A stretch of DNA of 47,426 bases from contig DCHK01000035.1 in the NCBI GenBank assembly GCA_002315615.1, positions 1 to 47,426 of the forward strand, read 5' to 3'. Numbering within the stretch: position 1 is the first letter of the stretch; every line of letters starts with the position of its first letter. Below are positions 33,951-40,862 of the stretch, one piece after another. The stretch is from Bacteroidales bacterium UBA1754 (GTDB taxonomy: Bacteria; Bacteroidota; Bacteroidia; Bacteroidales; Paludibacteraceae). The notes beneath the pieces are model-generated. The model did not search any database. It was given only the letters and a program-made list of their open reading frames with translations, and was not told where the DNA came from. Both the position numbers and the translations under genes were made by a program.

Positions 33951-34862
33951 ATGCAACATAAAAATTTCGTTTCTATAATGGATTATTCGAAAGAAGAAAT
34001 CCTTTCCATTCTCGACTTGGCAGAAGAATTTGAAGCAAATCCTAACCAAAATCTGCTTCAGGGAAAAGTCATCGCAACACTTTTCTTTGAACCATCTACA
34101 CGCACACGCCTCAGTTTCGAAACTGCGGTGAATAGACTGAATGGCAAGATAATCGGTTTTTCCGATGCTGCCACTTCGAGTTCGTCGAAAGGCGAAACTT
34201 TGAAAGACACCATTAGAATGGTGAGCAACTATGTGGATTTGATTATTATGCGACACCCATTGGAAGGCGCTGCTCGATACGCTTCGGAAGTTGCAAATTC
34301 GGTAGGCATTCCTGTCATCAACGCAGGCGATGGAGCAAACCAACATCCTTCGCAAACAATGCTCGACCTCTACTCTATTAGAAAAACGCAGGGCAAGTTG
34401 AACAACCTGAAAATAACTATGGTGGGCGACCTAAAATATGGTCGTACAGTGCACTCGCTCGTGATGGCAATGTCGCACTTTAGTCCAACATTTGACTTTA
34501 TTGCGCCTGAAGAATTGAAAATGCCCGAAGAATACAAAATTTTCTGCAAAGAGCACAACATTCCTTTTACCGAACACACAGATCTTAATTTTTCTGATGC
34601 TGATATTCTTTATATGACACGCGTACAAAAAGAGCGATTCCTCGACCCGATGGAATATGAGCGAGTGAAAAATGTATATACATTGAAAAACTCGATGTTG
34701 GAAGACTCAAAACAAAATTTGAGAATACTCCACCCTCTTCCACGCGTAACGGAGATAGACTACGATGTAGATGACAATCCGAAAGCATACTATTTTCAAC
34801 AAGCACAAAACGGTTTGTATGTACGTCAGGCAATGATTTGTCGCGTATTAGGACTGAAATAA
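33951..34862 (+). CDS. pyrB: Aspartate carbamoyltransferase catalytic subunit
   Basis: PyrB, which joins carbamoyl phosphate and aspartate in the first committed step of pyrimidine synthesis. From the ATG at 33951 the protein is 303 residues, the normal length. The frame runs back to 33876, but the added codons are not homologous and cover the promoter. The carbamoyl-phosphate site FFEPSTRTRLSFE (STRTR at 49-53), SSSKGETLKDT, the aspartate-site MRHPLEGAARYA, GDGANQHPSQTMLD and the C-terminal HPLPRVTEID are all present. The regulatory subunit gene pyrI, which often follows in Bacteroidales, is absent: a terminator begins 20 bases after the stop. Confidence 0.96.
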   Translation: MQHKNFVSIMDYSKEEILSILDLAEEFEANPNQNLLQGKVIATLFFEPSTRTRLSFETAVNRLNGKIIGFSDAATSSSSKGETLKDTIRMVSNYVDLIIMRHPLEGAARYASEVANSVGIPVINAGDGANQHPSQTMLDLYSIRKTQGKLNNLKITMVGDLKYGRTVHSLVMAMSHFSPTFDFIAPEELKMPEEYKIFCKEHNIPFTEHTDLNFSDADILYMTRVQKERFLDPMEYERVKNVYTLKNSMLEDSKQNLRILHPLPRVTEIDYDVDDNPKAYYFQQAQNGLYVRQAMICRVLGLK

Positions 34863-34881
34863 GAATTACGACTAACAATAA

Positions 34882-34919
34882 AAAAAGAGAGTTTGTGGTG
34901 CGCCACAAACTCTCTTTTT
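34882..34919. terminator. Bidirectional terminator between pyrB and ROK kinase gene
   Basis: A perfect 12-base-pair stem GAGAGTTTGTGG / CCACAAACTCTC with loop TGCG is flanked by an A run on the left and five T residues on the right. It therefore works in both directions. It closes pyrB on the plus strand and the ROK operon on the minus strand (stop at 34938). Confidence 0.92.
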
Positions 34920-34937
34920 ATTGATATTGTTATCTTT

Positions 34938-35897
34938 TTACCAAGCCAAGGCTGAAGCACCAAGAATAGCAGCATCAGACTCTTTGAGTTGAGAGAACAA
35001 AACCTTAATTTTATTTTTCCAACGTGGCATTACGTTAGCATTGAGACTTTCTACGACAGGATTCATAATGAGGTCGCCAGACTTTGTAAGTCCACCGAAC
35101 AACACAATCGCTTCTGGTGAAGAGAATGCCACAAAATCTGCCAATGCTTGACCCAACATATTTCCAGTAAATTTGAAAATATCTTTTGCCAATTCATCGC
35201 CTTGTTGTGCCGCTTCGAACACATCTTTAGAAGAAATGCTATCAGCTGGAATGTTGCGCAACAAACTTTGACGGTCAGTTTCGTCAAGCAACTCGCGTGC
35301 AGTACGTGCAACACCTGTAGCAGAAGTGTAAGTTTCCAAACATCCTGACTTTCCACAACCGCATATACGACCATTGTTGCGAACCATCGTAACGTGTCCT
35401 AACTCGCCTGCAGCACCATCGTGTCCGTAAAGCAACTGCCCACCTACAACGATACCACTTCCAACGCCTGTGCCAAGAGTAATCATAATAAAATCTTTCA
35501 TACCACGAGCCACGCCGTATGTCATTTCGCCCATAGCGGCAGCATTAGCATCGTTTGTAAGACGTACAGGCAAACCAATTTTTTCGGTCATCAATTGTGC
35601 AAAAGGAATGATTTTCATTCCACCGAAAGTAAGATTAACAGCATTTTCGATAGAACCATTGTAATAGTTTGCATTAGGAGCACCCACGCCAATACCACGA
35701 ATTTGGTCCATTACAATGTTATTTTTTTCTACAAGAGATTTTACTGCATTGCACAAATTATCGATAAACACTTCGTGACTTTGTGTATCATTACTCTTGA
35801 TGGCAGTTTGTGCCAACACTGTACCACGAGCATCAACTATACCTATTTTTGCGGTCTGACCACCTATGTCAATACCGACTACATACGACTTTTCCAT
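34938..35897 (-). CDS. ROK family sugar kinase (glucokinase-like)
   Basis: A 319-residue cytoplasmic ROK kinase. The ATP site begins GIDIGGQTAKIGIVD, the catalytic base Asp116 lies in RLTNDANAAAMGE, ITLGTGVGSGIVVGG is the phosphate loop, and GELGHVTMV...CGCGKSGCLE supplies the zinc ligands (His168, Cys179, Cys181, Cys186). No DNA-binding domain is present, so it is an enzyme rather than a ROK repressor. Glucose is the likely substrate because the neighbours are a hexose permease and glucoside-degrading enzymes, but mannose, fructose or N-acetylglucosamine remain possible. It is the last gene of a three-gene operon with the permease (57-base gap) and the GH71/99-like lipoprotein, closed by a terminator. 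Confidence 0.88.
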   Translation of the reverse strand: MEKSYVVGIDIGGQTAKIGIVDARGTVLAQTAIKSNDTQSHEVFIDNLCNAVKSLVEKNNIVMDQIRGIGVGAPNANYYNGSIENAVNLTFGGMKIIPFAQLMTEKIGLPVRLTNDANAAAMGEMTYGVARGMKDFIMITLGTGVGSGIVVGGQLLYGHDGAAGELGHVTMVRNNGRICGCGKSGCLETYTSATGVARTARELLDETDRQSLLRNIPADSISSKDVFEAAQQGDELAKDIFKFTGNMLGQALADFVAFSSPEAIVLFGGLTKSGDLIMNPVVESLNANVMPRWKNKIKVLFSQLKESDAAILGASALAW

Positions 35898-35954
35898 TTT
35901 TTCTATTTAGTTAAAAGTTATAAGATTATTATTGAAAATTTTGAACAATTGCGA

Positions 35955-37253
35955 TTATTCTACAGGAATATCTTTGTTTACATTTTTGCTACCTGCAAGA
36001 GCATAGAACAAGATGTATGCCAAACTAAAGAGTACCAATCCGTAGCTTCCAAGGTAACCGATAGAATCAGCCAACATACCTTGTACAAATGAAAGAGCAC
36101 CACCGCAAACCATTACCATATAGATACCAGAAGCCATAGGAATGTATTTGCCTAATCCTTCGGTTGATAAGTTGAATATACAACCCCACATTACAGAAGT
36201 ACATAATCCACACAATACCATACAAAGCATTTTAACAGGAACATCACCTACCATACCGATACTACTAAGATTAAGATTGAGTGCCACTTCTTGAGGAATA
36301 CACATCACGCCAAGAATCAAGCAAAAAGCCACAGTAGCAACCGTTGACAACATCACTTTAGAAGAAACCTTGCCACCGATAGCACCACCTAAGAAACGAC
36401 CGCACATCATCAAAAACCAGTAAGCACCCACCAAAGCACCAGCCAATGCAGAAGGAAGACCTGCACCACCAGCCTCAACAGGAGCATTCATATACAAACC
36501 ACCAACAAATGGAATACCTACCTCGGCACCAACATAAAAGAAGATAGCGATAGCACCCAAAATAAAGTGACGGAAAGAAAGTGGACTATATGCGTCTTTT
36601 GTAGCATTGCCAGCAAGACGAGTAGCCTTTTCCTCTGCTGTTTCCATGTGAGGTTCAGGAATTTTTGTCAAAGCAATTACCAAGAATGCAGCTGCAAAAA
36701 TTACCATAGCAGCAATCATAGCAGGAGCAGCATCAGGCACAGTAGCAGATTCTATAGCAATACCACCCAACAAATAACCCAACAAAATAGGAGCCAAAGT
36801 ACCACCAATAGAATTGAAAGCACTACCAAATAAGTTAAGTTGGTTACCACGATTACCGCCACCACCTAAAGTATTCAACATTGGGTTTACAACAATGTTC
36901 AACATACACATTGAGAAACCTGCCACAAAAGCACCAATAATATACACGGCGAAAGACTCCATAGGACCAGAAATCCATTGAATAGCCACACCAACAAGTC
37001 CCACTACAACTGCACACAAAGAAGTAAATTTATAACCTTTACGTTTTAGAATAATTCCAGCAGGAATTCCCATAAACGCATAAGCAATAAAGTTTACTGC
37101 TAAACCAAGCAAAGCCAAAGCATTGCTAACTCCAAACTGATTTTTTACGATTGTGCCCATTGAACCAGCGAAGTTGGTTACGAAAGCAATCATAAAATAC
37201 AACAGAAACATTACGATAATCGGTAATGTGTAATTTGATTTTTTCTCTGTCAT
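35955..37253 (-). CDS. FucP-type sugar/proton MFS transporter
   Basis: A 432-residue inner-membrane transporter with about 12 membrane segments, of the fucose/glucose/galactose permease (FHS) group of the major facilitator superfamily. Typical stretches are IVMFLLYFMIAFVTNFAG, the loop PAGIILKRKGYK after TM2, VNPMLNTLGGGGNRGNQLNL (the FucP-like conserved NP segment), and a long loop before the C-terminal half. Monosaccharide import by proton symport is the family role. Pairing with a ROK kinase suggests a hexose that is phosphorylated after entry. It sits 37 bases after the GH71/99-like gene. Confidence 0.87.
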   Translation of the reverse strand: MTEKKSNYTLPIIVMFLLYFMIAFVTNFAGSMGTIVKNQFGVSNALALLGLAVNFIAYAFMGIPAGIILKRKGYKFTSLCAVVVGLVGVAIQWISGPMESFAVYIIGAFVAGFSMCMLNIVVNPMLNTLGGGGNRGNQLNLFGSAFNSIGGTLAPILLGYLLGGIAIESATVPDAAPAMIAAMVIFAAAFLVIALTKIPEPHMETAEEKATRLAGNATKDAYSPLSFRHFILGAIAIFFYVGAEVGIPFVGGLYMNAPVEAGGAGLPSALAGALVGAYWFLMMCGRFLGGAIGGKVSSKVMLSTVATVAFCLILGVMCIPQEVALNLNLSSIGMVGDVPVKMLCMVLCGLCTSVMWGCIFNLSTEGLGKYIPMASGIYMVMVCGGALSFVQGMLADSIGYLGSYGLVLFSLAYILFYALAGSKNVNKDIPVE

Positions 37254-37290
37254 GACTGTAAGTTTTAGTTAAACATATTATTTTTTGATA

Positions 37291-38556
37291 TTATTTCTGC
37301 AAACCTTCAATTATCTCTCTTGCCTCGGCAGTGCGAAGAGCAGCCATCAAAGCAGATGCTTTGTCGAGTTTTGCTTGCGTTTCGTCACAAGCAGCATATT
37401 TAACACGTGCTTGGTACAAATCGAAACAAAGTTTTAGGTCGTCTTCGTTCAAATTTTGCACACCAAGTTGCTTTTGCAATGAAGCCAAAAATGTATAACC
37501 GAATTCCACAGTTGGTTCAAACATTGTTCCTTCGCCATAATCATTCCAAGTTGCCAATTGAATAATGTCGGCATTACTGCTTAATGCTTCGCCAAGCGTT
37601 TCGACCAAAGTGGTATCACCACGATGAGGTATATTCCAACCAATGCCATCGCCCCAACCACCATCTTTGTAGAAATCTACAAAACCGGCGTATGCAGAAG
37701 CAATTTTTTTACCAGCATATTCGTATGTATTGTTGAAATGATGCAAACCTGCAATGTGGTCTTTCCAAATCCAAGAATATTCGCCAGTTGCGTTTTTGCC
37801 ACAAGGTGCACTTTGGTACCACAATGTAAAGAAAGCAGGTTTCGTAGGAAATACTGAGAAAATCGTATCCCACTCTGCTTCGCTATAGAATGTTTGAGGT
37901 CCAAAATCCAACAACAAAGGAGCACCATCAACCTTAACATAGTTCGGTTGAGACATATAACGGTCACGAATATATTCCATATCCAAACGCGCACGTTCTA
38001 CTTTTGAGCAAGGATTTTTCTCATTATCAGTAACCTCATTACGATTCGCAGCATCACGAATATGTTGGTCTTCGTACAAAATGCAGAAATCCAAACCTAT
38101 CTTTTGCGTTTGACTTTCAATAGAATCGGTATTCCTGATGAGCATAGGGAAATCCCAAGCAGGATTCAATGTAGTATAATCAAAAATAATACCATCGATA
38201 CCAGCCAATTTCATCAGTAAAAGTTGGTATTCAATAATATTTTTGTCGCCAGAATAGTACGCACCAGTAAGAGGATGATAATACGAAGCAATATTTTGCA
38301 AACCATTAGCATCGGTGCTATCAGGGTTACAAGTATCCATTGTCCAATGGCAACCCCATTTGCCAACGTATTTAGGGTCGGGATGTTGGTTTGTTGCTTT
38401 TGTCTCGAACCAAGTCATCATGTGCATATAAATCTTCTTGTCAGAAGTTTTTTGCACAGCAACAGGCTCTATAGTTTCTTCTACAGTTTTTTTTGCAGTG
38501 CAAGAAAGCAACATAGCACCCAAGAACAAGCATACAATAAATTTTGTTTTCTTCAT
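37291..38556 (-). CDS. GH71/99-like glycoside hydrolase lipoprotein
   Basis: A 421-residue predicted lipoprotein. From the ATG at 38556 the signal peptide MKKTKFIVCLFLGAMLLSC gives a lipobox with Cys19; the longer frame to 38628 would bury it. The body follows the GH71/99 pattern: YMHMMTWFET, YYHPLTGAYYSGD, MKLAGIDGIIFDYTTL, CILYEDQHI and a C-terminal ATWNDYGEGTMFEPTVEFG at residues about 335-353. That last stretch aligns with the ExxE-bearing motif of these clans. GH99 enzymes are endo-alpha-mannosidases and GH71 enzymes are alpha-1,3-glucanases; sequence alone does not decide. It would act at the outer membrane or periplasm. It heads an operon with a FucP-type permease and ROK kinase, from the -7 motif at 38575-38582. 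Confidence 0.82.
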   Translation of the reverse strand: MKKTKFIVCLFLGAMLLSCTAKKTVEETIEPVAVQKTSDKKIYMHMMTWFETKATNQHPDPKYVGKWGCHWTMDTCNPDSTDANGLQNIASYYHPLTGAYYSGDKNIIEYQLLLMKLAGIDGIIFDYTTLNPAWDFPMLIRNTDSIESQTQKIGLDFCILYEDQHIRDAANRNEVTDNEKNPCSKVERARLDMEYIRDRYMSQPNYVKVDGAPLLLDFGPQTFYSEAEWDTIFSVFPTKPAFFTLWYQSAPCGKNATGEYSWIWKDHIAGLHHFNNTYEYAGKKIASAYAGFVDFYKDGGWGDGIGWNIPHRGDTTLVETLGEALSSNADIIQLATWNDYGEGTMFEPTVEFGYTFLASLQKQLGVQNLNEDDLKLCFDLYQARVKYAACDETQAKLDKASALMAALRTAEAREIIEGLQK

Positions 38557-38574
38557 TTTTCTTTCTTGATATTG

Positions 38575-38582
38575 CAAATGTA
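38575..38582 (-). promoter_or_regulatory. Bacteroidota -7 promoter motif for the GH71/99-FucP-ROK operon
   Basis: The minus strand reads TACATTTG, matching TAnnTTTG, 19 bases before the ATG at 38556. It lies after the terminator of the upstream operon, which separates the two sugar operons. No -33 motif at normal spacing was seen, so an activator may be needed. Confidence 0.6.
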
Positions 38583-38668
38583 CAGCGAAAATTGACTGCA
38601 CATTTATTAGAATTATTAATTTATTCAATCTTATCTATCGAAAATAACGATAGCCAAATTCTCCATAC

Positions 38669-38716
38669 AAAAAAATCCCGTTCGCACTTGAATCAAAAGT
38701 CCGACCGAGATTTTTT
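38669..38716 (-). terminator. Terminator of the GH97-GH65-GH65-pgmB-MFS operon
   Basis: On the minus strand a roughly 20-base-pair imperfect stem, beginning AAAAAATCTCGG and ending CGGGATTTTTT with two mismatches and a 7-base loop, finishes in seven T residues. It starts 12 bases after the transporter stop. Confidence 0.85.
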
Positions 38717-38728
38717 ATAAAGATAGTA

Positions 38729-40108
38729 TTAATCATTGATTTCTGGAGTTGCTACATTATCGTGGTCTTTAACAAAGACAACAGAAATTGCAGCCAAAAT
38801 CATAAACACACCAGAAACAACCAACATCACTACATTGTTTCCATCTGTTCCAACAAAAGCGTCGAACAAGAAACCGCCGAACAACGCAAATACAATTTGT
38901 GGGAACACAATAGCAAGGTTGAAAATTCCCATATAAACACCCATTTTTTGAGCAGGAATATTTGCACTAACAATAGCGAATGGAATACCATTGAAAACAG
39001 CAGTAGCGATACCTAAGCAAAGCATTGCTACAAACAATACGTACTGATCGTGAATAAAATAGATTGAAATCAATCCCACAGCACCAATCAAAAGTGCAGC
39101 CGAATAAACCATTTTACGACCATATTTGTTAGCCAAATTTGCCCAATAGAAAGAGAAAATCAAAGCGCAAACACTCAATACTGCATTGGCAATACCCCAC
39201 CAGTTTTGAGCAGCAACAAATTCGGCAGAATTAGTGTCGATAGCACCATTCACACGTTCCAAGCCAAAGCAGTTTTGTGCAACACCATTCAAACCATAGT
39301 TCCACATACAAAACAAGCCCATCCAAACGAAGAATTGAACTATTGCCAATTGGAACATTACTTTAGGAGTTGTTTTCAAAATAGTCCAGAATGAATCTTT
39401 GTCTTTTGCATCTTCTTCAGCCAAACCATTGTACATAGCAAACTCTTTTGGAGGATACTCTTTTACACGAATTGTACTCCAAAGAACGCTGAACAAAAGT
39501 ATTGCAGCACCAATGTAGAACGACCAAGACATTGATATGTTAATTCCACCAATTTTCTCATTTTCCATTCCAAGTGCATTCAAAGACCAAGAAATGATGA
39601 AAGGCAAAGCGAAACCAACAATTGCACCAATGTTAAGCAATACCATTTGGATAGCGAAACCTTTGTTACGTTGTTCGTCGTTCACCATATCTCCCATCAT
39701 TGAACGAAGTGGTTGCATACTCAAGTTGAACGAGCAATCCATAAACAAGAAGAAGATAGCAGCCAAAAGAACTGCCGAAATCCATCCGCCTGCAATGAAT
39801 TTTGAATTGACAATCAACACCATCATCAAAGCCGCAAGAATACCACCAGCCAAAAGGAATGGAATACGACGTCCGAGACCTTTCACCCAAGTACGGTCGC
39901 TTGCAAAACCAATGATAGGTTGCACGATAATACCAGCCAAAGGACCACCAAGCCAAAGCAATGGCAAAATACGGTCATCGGCACCAAGACTTGAGTAGAT
40001 ACCACTCATCTGACCTTGAAGTGAATAACCAAGTTGAATACCAATATAGGCAAAACTTAAGTTCCACAACTGCCAAAAAGTAAGATTTGGTTTTTGTATT
40101 TTTTCCAT
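38729..40108 (-). CDS. SLC45/GPH-like MFS transporter, probable disaccharide importer
   Basis: A 459-residue inner-membrane transporter with about 12 membrane segments. The N-terminus FWQLWNLSFAYIGIQLGYSLQ, the loop GFASDRTWVKGLGRRIPFL after the second membrane pair, and MDCSFNLSMQPLRSMMGDM are features of the SLC45 / glycoside-pentoside-hexuronide transporters. These carry disaccharides such as maltose or sucrose by proton symport, and in Bacteroidota they occur beside GH65 and pgmB genes. Here pgmB starts upstream with a 10-base gap. It would supply the intact disaccharide to the cytoplasmic phosphorylases. The substrate is inferred from context. Confidence 0.87.
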   Translation of the reverse strand: MEKIQKPNLTFWQLWNLSFAYIGIQLGYSLQGQMSGIYSSLGADDRILPLLWLGGPLAGIIVQPIIGFASDRTWVKGLGRRIPFLLAGGILAALMMVLIVNSKFIAGGWISAVLLAAIFFLFMDCSFNLSMQPLRSMMGDMVNDEQRNKGFAIQMVLLNIGAIVGFALPFIISWSLNALGMENEKIGGINISMSWSFYIGAAILLFSVLWSTIRVKEYPPKEFAMYNGLAEEDAKDKDSFWTILKTTPKVMFQLAIVQFFVWMGLFCMWNYGLNGVAQNCFGLERVNGAIDTNSAEFVAAQNWWGIANAVLSVCALIFSFYWANLANKYGRKMVYSAALLIGAVGLISIYFIHDQYVLFVAMLCLGIATAVFNGIPFAIVSANIPAQKMGVYMGIFNLAIVFPQIVFALFGGFLFDAFVGTDGNNVVMLVVSGVFMILAAISVVFVKDHDNVATPEIND

Positions 40109-40118
40109 ACACTAACTA

Positions 40119-40766
40119 TTAAAGATTGATCATTTGTTGAACTGTAACCATAGAAAGATCGGCAGCAGCCAAATCAGCACGTTTATCGGTAACTGCAGAA
40201 CCTACAGCCAACGCTTTCATTCCACCAGCTTTTGCAGCAGAAATACCAGCTTCAGCATCTTCTACTACCAAACAATCTTTTGGATCAAGATTGATGAATT
40301 GAGCAGCTTTCAAGAAAACTTCAGGATCTGGCTTACTATTAGTGATATTATTTCCGTCAGACACAGCATCGAACTTCTTATCCAAACCGATTTGTTTCAA
40401 GATTGTTGGAGTGTTCTTGCTTGAAGAACCGATTGCAATTTTAACACCAGCCGCTTTCAAACCATCCAATACATCCATCACACCAGGAAGAATGTCTTTT
40501 GAACTCAAACGAGTAGAAAGCAATTGTTTGTAGTAATCATTTTTCAAAGTTGCCAAAGCCACTTTTTGTTCGTCAGTATAAGTCTTTGATGCTTTTTCAA
40601 GAATGATTTCCAAGCTTGCCATACGGCTAACACCACGAAGACGTTCGTTGATTTCTCTATCAAAATAGATTCCTTCTGAATCTGCCATATGTTTCCATCC
40701 CAAATAGTGTAGTTCGTCAGTTGAAACAATAACACCATCCAAATCAAAAATTACTCCTTTTACCAT
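40119..40766 (-). CDS. pgmB: Beta-phosphoglucomutase
   Basis: A 215-residue cytoplasmic HAD-family mutase that interconverts beta-D-glucose-1-phosphate and glucose-6-phosphate. Motif I is FDLDGVI with the nucleophile Asp8 and acid/base Asp10. The cap domain segment LRGVSRMASLEIIL is the substrate-specificity loop typical of beta-PGM. GSSSKNTPTIL is motif II and SKPDPEVFL with EDAEAGISAAKAGG are motifs III/IV. It sits directly between the GH65 phosphorylases, whose product is beta-glucose-1-phosphate, and the disaccharide transporter, so the context fully supports the call. Confidence 0.95.
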   Translation of the reverse strand: MVKGVIFDLDGVIVSTDELHYLGWKHMADSEGIYFDREINERLRGVSRMASLEIILEKASKTYTDEQKVALATLKNDYYKQLLSTRLSSKDILPGVMDVLDGLKAAGVKIAIGSSSKNTPTILKQIGLDKKFDAVSDGNNITNSKPDPEVFLKAAQFINLDPKDCLVVEDAEAGISAAKAGGMKALAVGSAVTDKRADLAAADLSMVTVQQMINL

Positions 40767-40819
40767 AATTCAAATTTTTTAATTATTTAATTTTCAATTA
40801 ATTATTTTATATAAGCAAT

Positions 40820-40851
40820 GAAAGAACCTTGACCGAAGTCAAGATTCTTTC
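40820..40851 (-). terminator. Hairpin with UUCG loop between GH65 gene and pgmB
   Basis: On the minus strand a 14-base-pair stem, GAAAGAATCTTGAC paired with GTCAAGGTTCTTTC through one U-G pair, is capped by the very stable loop TTCG. The plus strand would carry a C-A mismatch at the same place, so the hairpin is built for the minus-strand RNA. It lies 12 bases after the GH65 stop. No T run follows, so it may stabilise or attenuate rather than end the transcript. Confidence 0.65.
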
Positions 40852-40862
40852 AAAGGTAACAT

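Noticed and set aside
34938..35897. ROK-family transcriptional repressor of the sugar operons
   Set aside because: There is no N-terminal helix-turn-helix; the protein starts directly at the ATP-binding motif, so it is a kinase.
35421..36092. Plus-strand open frame of 223 codons opposite the ROK and FucP genes
   Set aside because: It spans two well-supported genes and their gap on the other strand, has a Cys/His/Ile-rich composition typical of a reverse shadow, and matches no family.
39537..39998. Plus-strand frame of 153 codons inside the SLC45-type transporter gene
   Set aside because: It is a shadow of the transporter's codon pattern, with no family features.
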